Below, piece after piece: positions 27,663 through 37,246 of a stretch of 64,000 nucleotides of DNA (position 1 is the first letter of the stretch; the number at the start of each line of letters is the position of its first letter). This DNA is from Streptococcus parasanguinis (lineage in GTDB: Bacteria > Bacillota > Bacilli > Lactobacillales > Streptococcaceae). The stretch spans positions 1,578,501 through 1,642,500 of the forward strand of contig NZ_CP134147.1 in the NCBI RefSeq assembly GCF_032163505.1, in the 5' to 3' direction. The notes under the pieces were generated by a model. The model searched no databases. It was not told the origin of the DNA and was given only the letters and a program-made list of their open reading frames with translations. Both the position numbers and the translations under genes were made by a program.

Positions 27663-28877
27663 TTAACGTTTGTATTGTTTCAAGAAACGAGTCATTTTTT
27701 CTTGAATTTGAGCTAACTCATCGACACGTGGAAGGTAAACGATCCGGAAGTGATCTGGATCTTTCCAGTTAAAGCCACGGCCATGAACCAAGAGAATTTT
27801 TTCTTGCTTCAAGAACTCTAAAACAAATTGCTCATCATCATCCACGCGGTACATGTCCCGATCAATCTTAGGGAAGATATAGAGACCAGCCTTTGGCTTA
27901 ACGGCTGAGAGACCTGGAATATCATTGATGGCTTTGTAGATAAAGTTCCGTTGTTCGTAGATTCGACCACCTGGAAGCAAGAGTTCATCCACGGATTGGT
28001 AGCCTCCAAGAGAGGTTTGCACAACATGTTGAGACAAGACATTTGAACAAAGACGCATATTGGACAACATGTTCAAGCCTTCGATATAGCCCTTCACATG
28101 GTGCTTGGGTCCGGATAGAACCATCCAACCAACACGGAAACCGGCAATCCGGTGAGATTTTGACAAGCCATTCATACTCACACAGAAGAGATCAGGCGCT
28201 AAACTTGCAATAGCCGTGTGTTTTTCCCCATCCATGACCAAGCGATCGTAAATTTCATCCGCAAAGATGATCAAGTTATTTTGACGAGCGATCTCTACAA
28301 TCTCAAGTAGGATCTCATCTGGATAGAGGGCACCTGTTGGGTTATTTGGGTTGATGACAACGATAGCCTTAGTGTTTGAGGTGATTTTCGACTTGATATC
28401 CTCAATATCTGGATACCAGTTTGCTTCTTCATCACAAAGATAGTGAACCGCATTCCCACCAGCTAGGCTGACGGCTGCTGTCCAAAGAGGATAGTCCGGC
28501 ATGGGAACCAAGACCTCATCCCCATTGTCAAGTAGTCCTTGCATGGACATGACGATCAGCTCACTCACTCCATTCCCAAGGTAAATATCATCAATATCCA
28601 CATTTGGAATTTTTTTCAACTGGCAGTACTGCATGATAGCCTTGCGGGCTGAAAAGATCCCTTTTGAGTCTGAATAACCTTCACTATCACGCGCATTCAT
28701 GATCAAATCATGGATGACTTCATCTGGAGCTGTAAAGCCAAATTCAGCAGGATTCCCTGTATTCAAACGTAGAATTTTTTCTCCATTTGCTCGCATGCGC
28801 ATGGCTTCTTCCAAGACTGGACCACGAATATCGTAAGCGACATGTTCGAGTTTGCTTGATTTATTATATTCCTTCAT
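27663..28877 (-). CDS. PLP-dependent class I/II aminotransferase (AlaT-like)
   Basis: 404 residues, fold type I. Substrate loop NTGNPAEFGF near 40, NPNNPTGALYP, and the PLP Schiff-base lysine in GLSKSHRIAGFRVGW. The whole length fits the AlaT group (alanine/valine:pyruvate and glutamate transfer). It lies just upstream of codY, which controls such genes, but each has its own promoter. The exact amino donor is inference. Confidence 0.85.
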   Translation of the reverse strand: MKEYNKSSKLEHVAYDIRGPVLEEAMRMRANGEKILRLNTGNPAEFGFTAPDEVIHDLIMNARDSEGYSDSKGIFSARKAIMQYCQLKKIPNVDIDDIYLGNGVSELIVMSMQGLLDNGDEVLVPMPDYPLWTAAVSLAGGNAVHYLCDEEANWYPDIEDIKSKITSNTKAIVVINPNNPTGALYPDEILLEIVEIARQNNLIIFADEIYDRLVMDGEKHTAIASLAPDLFCVSMNGLSKSHRIAGFRVGWMVLSGPKHHVKGYIEGLNMLSNMRLCSNVLSQHVVQTSLGGYQSVDELLLPGGRIYEQRNFIYKAINDIPGLSAVKPKAGLYIFPKIDRDMYRVDDDEQFVLEFLKQEKILLVHGRGFNWKDPDHFRIVYLPRVDELAQIQEKMTRFLKQYKR

Positions 28878-28906
28878 ATTCTGCCTCGATTCACGAAATT
28901 ATCTCT

Positions 28907-28935
28907 ATTATACCACTAGTTCAAATAGAGTACAA
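28907..28935 (-). promoter_or_regulatory. Promoter of the AlaT-like aminotransferase
   Basis: TTGTAC (28930-28935), 17-base spacer, TATAAT (28907-28912) on the minus strand. Confidence 0.65.
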
Positions 28936-28988
28936 ACCGAGGACTTTAAAAATTCTGCAAAAATATAGGAGAAAAGCGAGACTTTACC

Positions 28989-29017
28989 TTTACATTCTAG
29001 CTCAAAAGAGATAAAAT
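28989..29017 (+). promoter_or_regulatory. Promoter of the universal stress protein gene
   Basis: TTTACA (28989-28994), 17-base spacer, TAAAAT (29012-29017). The leader holds a small GAATAG/CTATTC hairpin (29031-29051) before a strong AAGGAGG site. Confidence 0.6.
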
Positions 29018-29085
29018 ATAAGTGTATAAAGAATAGGATTCCCTTCTATTCTATCCATGTTTTCAAGCTATAAGGAGGTAGGATT

Positions 29086-29538
29086 ATGTCTCAAAAATAC
29101 GAAAACATTATGGTCGCTGTCGACGGTTCTCATGAAGCAGAATTAGCCTTTGAAAAAGGGGTTAACGTTTCTCTTCGCAACGGCTCTAAATTGACGATTG
29201 CCCACGTCATCGATACCCGTGCCCTTCAAAGCGTCTCAACTTTTGATGCTGAGGTCTACGAAGAATTGCAAGAAGAAGCAAATGAATTGCTCAAAGGCTA
29301 CAAGGAACGTGCTGAAAAAGTCGGCGTTCAAAATGTTGTGACTGTTGTAGAAATGGGAAATCCAAAAGTCCTCTTAGCCAATGATATCCCAAGTAAGGAA
29401 GGGGTTGACCTTATTATGGTCGGGGCTACCGGACTCAATGCCTTCGAACGGTTAATGGTCGGATCCTCCTCAGAATATATCCTTCGCCACGCCAAAGTAG
29501 ACTTACTAGTGGTACGTGATAAGGATAAAACCATGTAA
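29086..29538 (+). CDS. Universal stress protein (UspA family)
   Basis: 150 residues, single Usp domain. The ATP-binding signature G-x2-G-x9-G-S is complete in MVGATGLNAFERLMVGSSSEY, so it is the nucleotide-binding kind. It opens with NIMVAVDGSHEAE. Role in stress survival by family; specific function unknown. A structured ~140-bp repeat follows the stop and may act as its 3' end. Confidence 0.9.
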   Translation: MSQKYENIMVAVDGSHEAELAFEKGVNVSLRNGSKLTIAHVIDTRALQSVSTFDAEVYEELQEEANELLKGYKERAEKVGVQNVVTVVEMGNPKVLLANDIPSKEGVDLIMVGATGLNAFERLMVGSSSEYILRHAKVDLLVVRDKDKTM

Positions 29539-29551
29539 GAAAGAAAAAGTT

Positions 29552-29703
29552 ATATTGAAAACTTTCCTTAGGTGAGTACGGACGTCAGCGACCTTCTTCG
29601 AAGTTCCATGACTAAGTTTTGAGCCTAAGGTCTCAAAACTCCCGAGTGCTAGAAACAATAGTGTTTCTAGCACTTTTCTCACGGCGGAAAGTTTTTCAAT
29701 ATT
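29552..29703 (+). repeat. Structured intergenic repeat, family R2, copy 1
   Basis: About 150 bp bounded by inverted ATATTGAAAACTTTCC ends (core 29557-29697). Internal hairpins: GTTTTGAG/CTCAAAAC and a variable stem GTGCTAGAAAC/GTTTCTAGCAC followed by TTTTCTC. Copy 2 is at 45499-45636 on the other strand. It sits 13 bases after the usp stop, in the same direction. Confidence 0.75.
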
Positions 29704-29791
29704 TTTTATAAATTTTAAAAATAAGAACATATTTCGACTTCTTTGTGGAACACTTTACTTATCTTAGTAAAAAATAGTTTGTCTACATTCT

Positions 29792-29828
29792 AAAAAAGGT
29801 TTGGAACCTTTGTTCCAAACTTTTTTAG
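29792..29828. terminator. Bidirectional terminator between usp and the HAD-MazG gene
   Basis: GTTTGGAAC / GTTCCAAAC stem flanked by A6 and T6, serving both converging genes. Confidence 0.8.
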
Positions 29829-31225
29829 TTGTCTTTTTTTGCTTCTTTTTGTTTTGCATGTTTTTCGTAGGCCTTGAGCTGGCGATCGAGTTCTTTTTTG
29901 ATGGCTGGTTCTGGGGCGTATTTCTCTTCCCAATCATCTGGTTTCAGAATTTTATGGGTTACTGGATCAAAGTGCGCCTTTCCATCTGGGAAAATCTTGC
30001 CCATATTGGCCCGGTGAACAATCTCGAAGACCTCTTCAGGATCGACCCCCATTAGTACAAAGCTACCATAAGTCAGATATAGGGTATCAATTAAGGCATC
30101 AACCTGCCCTACCATGGAGATCTCAGCTGGATGCTTACTCCGAACCTTATCTGCAGCCTTATCCAAGGCTTCGTGAAGAGCTGCTACCGAGCGGTCAAAT
30201 TCTTCCTCACTTTTGCTAGCTGCTCGGACAAATTCTACCAACTCCTCTTGCTTGAACATGGTTCGATAAAGGGCATCTTGAGGCTGCCAAACAACTGGTT
30301 TCTCCTGGGTTTCCCCATCCATCACACCATGGAAGGTTTTGACCTTATTGAAGTGATCATCCTTAGAAAGAAAGAGTTCTTTCTCTGAGAGAATACCAAA
30401 GTGTTGCAGGGCCTTTTGAATGCCATCCTTGCCATTACTGGTCGTGGTATGCTTGGCAATCGCTTTGACACTGGTCGTTCCATTTCCCATCGCAATGGAT
30501 AAGCCAACACCTGATAGCATCTCTAAGTCATTATCAGAATCTCCAAAAGCCATCACTTCATCGATGTCAAAGCCAAATTCCTGACCAACGATGCGGATCC
30601 CTTCTAACTTGGAAATCCCTGGGTTGAGGACATCTGCTGCAAAAGGACTAGAACGTGTGAATTTCAGATCCGGAAACTCTTTTTCAATTTTTGCAGTCTC
30701 TTCTGGACTCGATAAGATCAACACTTGGTAGATTGGTTCTTGCGCTAGTGCATAGAGGGTGTCCTGATCTTGTGGGACGACCTTGCTGACCACTTTGTTA
30801 AATCCTCGACTGACGGTACGGGCCATTTTACGGGGCACAAAGCGACTAGACCAGGTTGAAATAGGACTCATCCCAAAACTCATGATCCGAGAACCAAATA
30901 CCCCATCCTTGGTACCGAGAGCAATTTCCTTACGGTGTTCCCGAGCATAGTCAATTAGTTGGTGCAGGCTCTTTTTATCGATTGGACTGGTAAACAGCAC
31001 GCGGTCCTTGGTCAAAATATACTGACCATTATAGGTCACTGCAAAATCAAAGCCATAGCGTTCCATAAACGGTTTGACAAAGGCCGGTCCCCGCCCTGTC
31101 GCAAGGCCGACATAGATCCCTTCTTCCTTTAAAGACTGAATGGCTTTTTCTGTTGATTTTAGGACCGCTCGACTATCATTGACCAATGTTCCATCGATAT
31201 CAAAAAAGACTGCTTTTATTTCCAT
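29825..31225 (-). CDS. HAD-IIB phosphatase fused to a MazG-like pyrophosphohydrolase
   Basis: 466 residues in two domains. Residues 1-270 are a Cof-type HAD-IIB phosphatase: DIDGTLVND motif I with Asp nucleophile, the cap domain, GISKLEG and GDSDNDLEML. Residues about 290-425 resemble an all-alpha NTP pyrophosphohydrolase (MazG/DR2231 type): KQEELVEF, QVDALIDTLYLTYGSFVLMG and VHRANMGK. A charged tail ends it. A fused two-step removal of phosphates from a nucleotide or sugar phosphate is plausible but inferred. Confidence 0.82.
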   Translation of the reverse strand: MEIKAVFFDIDGTLVNDSRAVLKSTEKAIQSLKEEGIYVGLATGRGPAFVKPFMERYGFDFAVTYNGQYILTKDRVLFTSPIDKKSLHQLIDYAREHRKEIALGTKDGVFGSRIMSFGMSPISTWSSRFVPRKMARTVSRGFNKVVSKVVPQDQDTLYALAQEPIYQVLILSSPEETAKIEKEFPDLKFTRSSPFAADVLNPGISKLEGIRIVGQEFGFDIDEVMAFGDSDNDLEMLSGVGLSIAMGNGTTSVKAIAKHTTTSNGKDGIQKALQHFGILSEKELFLSKDDHFNKVKTFHGVMDGETQEKPVVWQPQDALYRTMFKQEELVEFVRAASKSEEEFDRSVAALHEALDKAADKVRSKHPAEISMVGQVDALIDTLYLTYGSFVLMGVDPEEVFEIVHRANMGKIFPDGKAHFDPVTHKILKPDDWEEKYAPEPAIKKELDRQLKAYEKHAKQKEAKKDN

Positions 31226-31287
31226 GTCTACTGTTTCTTTCTTTTTATGATAAAATAAATTATATCACATATTCCAAGGAGCTTCAC

Positions 31288-32250
31288 ATGTTTAAGAAAA
31301 TTTTAGCACTACATACCGGAGGGACCATTTCGATGGCGGCAGATGACTCTGGGGCAGTGATTACCAATGAAGTCAATCCCATGACCCAAATCACTTCACC
31401 AATTGAAGGAATTGCAGTCACCTCAGAGGACTTCTTCAACCTTCCCAGCCCTCAAATGACCCCCTGTCACATGTTAGCCCTATATCAAAAAATCAAAGAG
31501 GAAGCTCACAACTACGACGGCATCGTTATCACCCACGGGACAGATACGCTGGAAGAAACGGCTTATTTCTTGGATACCATGGAGTTACCAGAGATCGCTG
31601 TGGTCATTACAGGAGCTATGAGAAGCTCCAACGAACTTGGAAGCGATGGCGTCTATAATTTTCTGACAGCCCTTCGGGTAGCTGCAGATCCAAAAGCACG
31701 CGATAAAGGCGTCTTAGTCGTCATGAACGATGAAATTCATGCGGCTAAGTACGTCACCAAAACCCACACCACCAATGTCAGCACCTTTCAGACACCAACC
31801 CACGGCCCACTGGGGTTGGTCATGAAAAAGGAAATCCTCTTCTTTAAAACAGCCGAGCCAAGGGTGCGCTTTGATCTCGATACCATCGATGGGTTCGTTC
31901 CGATCATTGCTACCTATGCAGGGATGAAAACCGATCTGCTGGACATGCTGGATCTTTCAAAGCTGGATGGTCTCATTATCGAAGCCTTTGGAGCAGGAAA
32001 CATCCCTAAAGAAACGGCACATAAACTCCAAGAATTCATGGATGCAGGTCTTCCAATCGCTTTAGTATCTCGTTGCTTCAATGGAATCGCTGAACCCGTC
32101 TACGCATATGAAGGAGGAGGCGTCCAACTCCATCAAGCAGGTGTCTTTTTCATCAAGGAATTAAATGCCCCCAAAGCACGCATCAAACTCCTCATCGCCC
32201 TCAATGCCGGCCTAAAAGGACAAGAACTCAAAGACTATATCGAAGGGTAA
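31288..32250 (+). CDS. L-asparaginase
   Basis: 320 residues. Splits asparagine to aspartate and ammonia. Both catalytic threonine motifs are present: HTGGTIS (nucleophile Thr, residues 8-14) and THGTDTLEETA. No signal peptide, so it is the cytoplasmic type. I use the ATG at 31288, which has AAGGAG seven bases upstream; an earlier ATG would read back through the divergent HAD gene. Confidence 0.9.
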   Translation: MFKKILALHTGGTISMAADDSGAVITNEVNPMTQITSPIEGIAVTSEDFFNLPSPQMTPCHMLALYQKIKEEAHNYDGIVITHGTDTLEETAYFLDTMELPEIAVVITGAMRSSNELGSDGVYNFLTALRVAADPKARDKGVLVVMNDEIHAAKYVTKTHTTNVSTFQTPTHGPLGLVMKKEILFFKTAEPRVRFDLDTIDGFVPIIATYAGMKTDLLDMLDLSKLDGLIIEAFGAGNIPKETAHKLQEFMDAGLPIALVSRCFNGIAEPVYAYEGGGVQLHQAGVFFIKELNAPKARIKLLIALNAGLKGQELKDYIEG

Positions 32251-32253
32251 ACT

Positions 32254-32481
32254 AAGATACAAAGCCCGTAAAATGCCAAGTGAAAATAGGAAATTGTCGC
32301 CGGGAGCGAAGCTCACAAGAGAATTTATCTTTTTCACACAGCATTTAGGGCGTGTTCAATTCGTGTAACGACAAGCACTATGGTGCCTTGCCGACACGAC
32401 TCACTAACTCCTCAGGTGGATGGTATCGATCCACCTTCGTCCTGTCGCATTTCATCAAGATACAAAGGGCGTAAAATGCCA
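32254..32481 (-). repeat. Long intergenic repeat, family R3, copy 1
   Basis: About 228 bp. Both ends carry the same ~25-bp sequence in direct orientation (AAGATACAAAGCCCGTAAAA at 32254, AAGATACAAAGGGCGTAAAA at 32457). Inside are a GGTGGAT/ATCCACC hairpin and a GAGC/GCTC hairpin. Copy 2 is at 47279-47508 on the plus strand. No gene is visible in this 288-base gap. Confidence 0.75.
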
Positions 32482-32483
32482 TC

Positions 32484-32533
32484 TTAAAGGGAGTAGAGTG
32501 GAATCCAAAGAATTTCCACTCTACTCCCTTTTT
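32484..32533. terminator. Strong hairpin terminator between asparaginase and recG
   Basis: AAAGGGAGTAGAGTGGAA pairs almost perfectly with its reverse copy across a short loop; T-run TTTTTA in the plus direction and a shorter one in the minus direction. Confidence 0.75.
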
Positions 32534-32538
32534 ATACT

Positions 32539-34554
32539 CTAGTCTAAATGTTCTTTCTTTTCTAAGTAAAGCGAGAGCAGATGCCAATCGGGGTGTTCGC
32601 GCCAATCTGGCGTGGCTACGATCTGGCTGGCAACTTTCCTTGCTTCTTCCAGAATGGGATAATCTTCTACCAAATCCGCCACTTGAAATTCTGGAATCCC
32701 AGATTGACGAGTTCCAAAGATTTCACCTGAACCCCGCATTTTCAAATCTTCTTCCGCTAGCACAAAGCCATTGGTCGTCTCTGTCATGATTTTCATGCGC
32801 TGCTTGCCACTATCTGTCTTAGGATTGGCTACTAGAATAGCATAGGATTGCTTATTTCCCCGCCCAACCCGGCCTCGAAGCTGGTGAAGTTGGCTAAGAC
32901 CAAACCGATCTGCATCCATAATGACCATAACGGTCGCATTGGGCACGTTGACTCCTACTTCAATAACGGTCGTAGACACCAAAACATCGACTTGGTGCTC
33001 TTTAAAGGACTGCATGATGGCATCTTTTTCTTCACTTTTCATCTTCCCGTGAAGAAGAGAAACGCGTGCTCGCTGTCCAAAGAAGGTTTCTAGCTCTTCT
33101 TTGAGGGCAAGGGCGTTTTTCAAATCTAGCGCCTCTGACTCCTCAATCAATGGAGAAATAAAGTAGGCTTGAGAACCCTTGCCAAGTTCTTTGACTAACC
33201 AGTCGAGGACCACTTCTAACTGCTCATGCTTAACCCAACGTGTGATGATTTCCTTGCGTCCCGCAGGCATCTGATCAATGATGGACACATCCATATCTCC
33301 AAAGGCTGTAATAGCCAAGGTCCGGGGAATAGGGGTAGCCGTCATCATCAGGACGTCTGGATTTTGTCCTTTTTCTCGAAGAATACGACGTTGGGAAACC
33401 CCAAAACGGTGTTGTTCATCAATAATGACCAAACCAAGATCTTGGTAGTGAACTCCCTCTTGAATCAAGGCATGCGTCCCCACAATCAGTTGAACTTTTC
33501 CTGAGGAGATCTCTTCTAAGACTTCTCGTTTCTCAGCCGCCTTTAATCCTCCTGTTAGAAGGGCAATTGGCAAATCTAGAAAAAGATTTTGCAAGCTTTC
33601 CTTGTGTTGCTCTGCCAAAATCTCCGTTGGAACCATCAAGGCAGCTTGCTTCCCAGCGCTTAAGGCTGCATACATAGCAAGACCGGCCACGACTGTCTTC
33701 CCGCTTCCCACATCCCCTTGTAAGAGGCGGTTCATATGATAAGGAGAGGCCATATCTGTCAAGATTTCATTCAGGCTGTTTTCTTGAGCTTGCGTTAGCT
33801 CAAAAGGAAGCTGTTTTTTTCGTTCTGCTAATTTTTCTGGATTCCAGGCCAAGGAAATCCCTTGGCTGGCATCGTGATTTTCTTCTTTTAGCACTTGGAG
33901 TTGCAGCTGGAAAAAGAGGAGCTCTTCAAATTTTACCCGGCGAAGGGCTTGCTTGTACTCTGCCAGATCCTTAGGAAAATGCATAGCTTGCACTGCTTGG
34001 GAACGAGACATAAGTTGATAACGATCCCGCAAGACTTGGGGTACATTCTCTTCTAAAAGCTGGTCCAAGCCCTGGTCGAACGCTATTTTGATCAATTTCA
34101 CCAGGCTGTTTTGGCTCACTCCTTGCGTCACTCGATAGACCGGCTGCAAATCATCTTCCACTTGAGCCAGGAGTTTCATCCCTGTCAAACTGCCTTTGGC
34201 CTTGTCCCATTTTCCAAAAATCGCCACTGTCTGCTGAACCTCAATTTTGTCTGCTAGATAGGGTTGGTTGAAAAAATTAACCGCAATGACCTGGTCTCCC
34301 TGTTTGATCGAAAAACGCAAGCGATTTCGTTTGTAGCCATAATATTGGACATTGGCTGGTGTTGCTACCACCCCAGAGATGACGGCTTTTTCACCATCTT
34401 CCAACTCTAAAACATTGCGCGTTTTGAAGTCTTCATAGCGAAAGGGGAAATACAAGAGCAGATCTTCTAAGGTTTCAATTCCTAACTTTTTAAATTTTTC
34501 CGCCGATTTTGGACCGACTCCAGGAAGTACGGATAAGGGTTGGTGTAGATTCAT
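32539..34554 (-). CDS. recG: ATP-dependent DNA helicase RecG
   Basis: 671 residues. Remodels stalled replication forks and Holliday junctions. N-terminal wedge/OB domain (about 60-160), Walker A GDVGSGKTV, DEQH box (IIDEQHRFGV), the SF2 motifs TATPIPRT and QLRGRVGRG, and a C-terminal RecG tail are all present. It follows alr after a terminator, in the usual streptococcal order. Confidence 0.96.
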   Translation of the reverse strand: MNLHQPLSVLPGVGPKSAEKFKKLGIETLEDLLLYFPFRYEDFKTRNVLELEDGEKAVISGVVATPANVQYYGYKRNRLRFSIKQGDQVIAVNFFNQPYLADKIEVQQTVAIFGKWDKAKGSLTGMKLLAQVEDDLQPVYRVTQGVSQNSLVKLIKIAFDQGLDQLLEENVPQVLRDRYQLMSRSQAVQAMHFPKDLAEYKQALRRVKFEELLFFQLQLQVLKEENHDASQGISLAWNPEKLAERKKQLPFELTQAQENSLNEILTDMASPYHMNRLLQGDVGSGKTVVAGLAMYAALSAGKQAALMVPTEILAEQHKESLQNLFLDLPIALLTGGLKAAEKREVLEEISSGKVQLIVGTHALIQEGVHYQDLGLVIIDEQHRFGVSQRRILREKGQNPDVLMMTATPIPRTLAITAFGDMDVSIIDQMPAGRKEIITRWVKHEQLEVVLDWLVKELGKGSQAYFISPLIEESEALDLKNALALKEELETFFGQRARVSLLHGKMKSEEKDAIMQSFKEHQVDVLVSTTVIEVGVNVPNATVMVIMDADRFGLSQLHQLRGRVGRGNKQSYAILVANPKTDSGKQRMKIMTETTNGFVLAEEDLKMRGSGEIFGTRQSGIPEFQVADLVEDYPILEEARKVASQIVATPDWREHPDWHLLSLYLEKKEHLD

Positions 34555-34571
34555 TTCTCCTCCTTTCTTTT

Positions 34572-34611
34572 ATAAAAAAGCAGGCCCATCCGGGAAAATC
34601 CCACCTGCTTC
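34572..34611 (-). terminator. Terminator between alr and recG
   Basis: GAAGCAGGTGGGA...TGGGCCTGCTTTTTT: a strong GC stem with six T on the minus strand. recG must then have its own promoter or rely on read-through. Confidence 0.7.
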
Positions 34612-34614
34612 TTC

Positions 34615-35727
34615 TTATTCTTCACCTGTATAGTCACGAGGAATCCGATCACTCAAGAGACAGACCACTTCATAATTAATGGTCCCACGGTAATCTGCAA
34701 CCTCTGTTGCCGTAATTTCTTTTTCTCCATCTCGGCCAATTAGGGTAACCTTGGTCCCCAGAGGCAATTCTTCTGGAAGGCGAACAGTAATCTGGTCCAT
34801 CGAAACGCGACCAACAATGGGACAATAGTCCCCCTTAATCAGCACATGAAAGTTTTGCATCTCTCGGATCCAACCATCCGCATAGCCGATAGGAATCGTC
34901 CCGATCCATTGGGGTTCTTCTGTCGTATAGGTTGCTCCGTAGCCAATATCTTGACCAGCTTCTAATTGTTTCACATGAACTAACTCACTCACCAAACTCA
35001 AGGCTGGCTTGATTTCATAAGGCAAGGCTAACACAGATCCGCTCGGATTCAAGCCATACATGACATCTCCCAAGCGCACAGCTGTGAAAATCGTATCCGC
35101 ATGCCACAAAGAGGTGGCAGAATTACTCGCATGGACAATAGGAGGAAGGGTTTCAAGAGCAGCCAATACTTCTTTGAAAAACTGGTATTGCGCTTGAAAT
35201 TTTCGATCATCTGCCTCATCTGCTGTCGCAAAATGAGTAAAGATCCCTTCAATCTCAGCTCCAGCTGCTAAGAGGAGGCGTTCAGCCTCTTTGATCTCTT
35301 CGATCCTTCGGAATCCAATCCGCCCCATTCCTGAATCCACCTTGATATGGACCTTCAATCCTGAAAGATCTGCTTCTTGTCCAAGCAATTGGTCCAACCA
35401 AGCAAGACTAGCCACCGTTAAGCGGATGTCATGCTCTTTGGCTAGATTCACTGTTTCACTTGGCACAACTCCCAAAATCAAAAGAGGGTGTTGCAAGCCT
35501 TCTTCACGGATTTCAAGGGCTTCATCCATATTGGAAACACAAAAACCATCTACCTGAGGTGCCAATTTTTTGGTCACCGCAACAACCCCATGACCATAGG
35601 CGTTGGCCTTGACGACTGCATATTTCAAGGCTTGACTCGGAATATGTTCACTGACTTGTTGCACATTAAAGGCAATGGCATCCAAATCGACTCTTGCAAC
35701 CGTTGGTCTATGTTTACTTGCTTTCAT
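34615..35727 (-). CDS. alr: Alanine racemase
   Basis: 370 residues. Makes D-alanine for the cell wall. PLP lysine in [10 protein letters not shown] (about residue 40) and the catalytic tyrosine region IGYGATYTT are present. The ATG at 35727 has GGAGGAAG upstream and lies inside the end of acpS (14-base overlap), giving coupled translation. An ATG seven codons earlier lacks this spacing. Confidence 0.94.
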   Translation of the reverse strand: MKASKHRPTVARVDLDAIAFNVQQVSEHIPSQALKYAVVKANAYGHGVVAVTKKLAPQVDGFCVSNMDEALEIREEGLQHPLLILGVVPSETVNLAKEHDIRLTVASLAWLDQLLGQEADLSGLKVHIKVDSGMGRIGFRRIEEIKEAERLLLAAGAEIEGIFTHFATADEADDRKFQAQYQFFKEVLAALETLPPIVHASNSATSLWHADTIFTAVRLGDVMYGLNPSGSVLALPYEIKPALSLVSELVHVKQLEAGQDIGYGATYTTEEPQWIGTIPIGYADGWIREMQNFHVLIKGDYCPIVGRVSMDQITVRLPEELPLGTKVTLIGRDGEKEITATEVADYRGTINYEVVCLLSDRIPRDYTGEE

Positions 35728-36079
35728 TTTCTTCCTCCAAAATGACACTGGTCGACACTAGATCTCCCTTATGACTGATCGAAATCCATACCTTCCCAGA
35801 AAAAGGAGACTTGGAAAAATAGGGAGCTCCATGGGCATCATTTAAAATCTCTAAATCTTGAAAACCAACCGGTCCAATCCCTGTTCCCATTGCCTTCGAA
35901 AAGGCTTCTTTGGCGGACCATCGGCCCGTTAAATATTCCATCTTCCGTTTTCCAGACAATTCCTCAAAGCGCTCTCGCTCAGCCTCGGTTAAGACTTTTT
36001 CAGCGAATCGGGTATTCTTCTGATAGGCTTTTTCAATCGCAGCGATCGATTCGATATCGATGCCATGTCCTTTGATCAT
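35714..36079 (-). CDS. acpS: Holo-[acyl-carrier-protein] synthase
   Basis: 121 residues. Transfers 4'-phosphopantetheine from CoA to acyl carrier protein. Motifs GHGIDIESI with the metal-binding Asp, and [17 protein letters not shown] with the conserved Glu and Lys, are complete. It is followed by alr with overlap and preceded by aroF and secA, as in other streptococci. Confidence 0.94.
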   Translation of the reverse strand: MIKGHGIDIESIAAIEKAYQKNTRFAEKVLTEAERERFEELSGKRKMEYLTGRWSAKEAFSKAMGTGIGPVGFQDLEILNDAHGAPYFSKSPFSGKVWISISHKGDLVSTSVILEEENESK

Positions 36080-36120
36080 CTTGTTTTATCCTTATTTATC
36101 GTTTCAATATCGTTTTACTG

Positions 36121-36166
36121 ACAAAAGAGAAGGGGCTAAAGAATCACTCCTTCCGCCCCTGCCTTT
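36121..36166 (-). terminator. Terminator after aroF
   Basis: AAGGCAGGGGC / GCCCCTTCTCTTTT stem on the minus strand, directly after the aroF stop. Confidence 0.6.
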
Positions 36167-37194
36167 TACTTATTCATCGTTGCAATTTCTTTGACCAAGG
36201 CCTGTGTTTTTTCCCAACCCAGGCAAGGGTCTGTGATGGATTGACCATAAACCACTGGTTCATTTTGACGGCCATCTTCTAGATAAGATTCAATCATGAA
36301 ACCACGAACTAAAGTTGCCAAATCCTTGTTCCAAGCACGGTTCATCATGGTTTCTCTCACGATGCGTACTTGCTCTTCGAATTGTTTGCCAGAATTGTCA
36401 TGGTTGGTATCCACCAGGATGAAGGGATGTTGCAAGCCCATTTCGCTATAGCGTTTTGCTGCCGCTAGCAAATCTTCATAATGGTAGTTTGGAACATTCT
36501 TACCACTTGCATCCAAGCCTCCACGAAGGATCGCATGGGCTAAAGGATTTCCTGATGTTTCCACTGCTTGGGCATTGAACAAAAAGTTTTGGGGATGTTG
36601 GGCTGCATAAATCGCATTGAACATGACAGAAAGATTTCCAGAAGTTGGATTCTTCATGCCTGTCGGAGCAGAGATCCCACTAGATACAAAGCGGTGCTCC
36701 TGGTCTTCAACTGAACGCGCTCCAATGGCATGATAAGAAATCAAATCCTCAACATACGGAAGACTTGCTGGATAAAGCAACTCATCCGCAGTTGTCAAAC
36801 CAGTTTCTGTAATCACACGGTAGTGGAGATGTCGGACCGCTTTCAAACCGTCCACAAAGCTTGGTGCTGCATGTGTATCTGGTTGGTGCATCAAGCCTTT
36901 ATAGCCATCCCCATTGGTCCGAGGCTTAGCCGTATAGACCCGCATCACAATGAAAATCTGATCTTTGACTTGCTCTTGTAAGTCTGCCAAGCGACGGGCA
37001 TAGTCCATCACAGCTTCTTCATTATCAGAAGAGCAAGGCCCGATCACAAGAAGGATCCGTTGGTCTTCTCCTTTGATAATAGCTTCCAATTCTCGATCAC
37101 GCGCTTCTTTACGCTCCAAGGCTGGACCTTCCAAGCGGTAAAGCGAAGTGATCTCTTGCTCATCAATCTTATTGCTCTTCGTAATGAATACCAT
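36166..37194 (-). CDS. aroF: 3-deoxy-7-phosphoheptulonate synthase (DAHP synthase, class I)
   Basis: 342 residues. First step of aromatic amino acid synthesis: PEP plus erythrose-4-phosphate. The family motifs are present: LLVIGPCSSDN, RVYTAKPRTNGDGYKG (PEP-binding), IGARSVEDQEHR, and DTNHDNSGKQ with the metal ligands. It is of the AroF/G/H type that is usually feedback inhibited. It lies 52 bases after secA behind a small hairpin, so it is probably partly co-transcribed. Confidence 0.93.
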   Translation of the reverse strand: MVFITKSNKIDEQEITSLYRLEGPALERKEARDRELEAIIKGEDQRILLVIGPCSSDNEEAVMDYARRLADLQEQVKDQIFIVMRVYTAKPRTNGDGYKGLMHQPDTHAAPSFVDGLKAVRHLHYRVITETGLTTADELLYPASLPYVEDLISYHAIGARSVEDQEHRFVSSGISAPTGMKNPTSGNLSVMFNAIYAAQHPQNFLFNAQAVETSGNPLAHAILRGGLDASGKNVPNYHYEDLLAAAKRYSEMGLQHPFILVDTNHDNSGKQFEEQVRIVRETMMNRAWNKDLATLVRGFMIESYLEDGRQNEPVVYGQSITDPCLGWEKTQALVKEIATMNK

Positions 37195-37246
37195 ACGGCC
37201 TCCTTATGCTAGCTAGACCCATCCTCTTTCTATTTCAGAGGAGCTC

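Noticed and set aside
32378-32605. 75-codon minus-strand frame after recG
   Set aside because: Runs from the recG tail through a terminator into repeat R3; no start signal.
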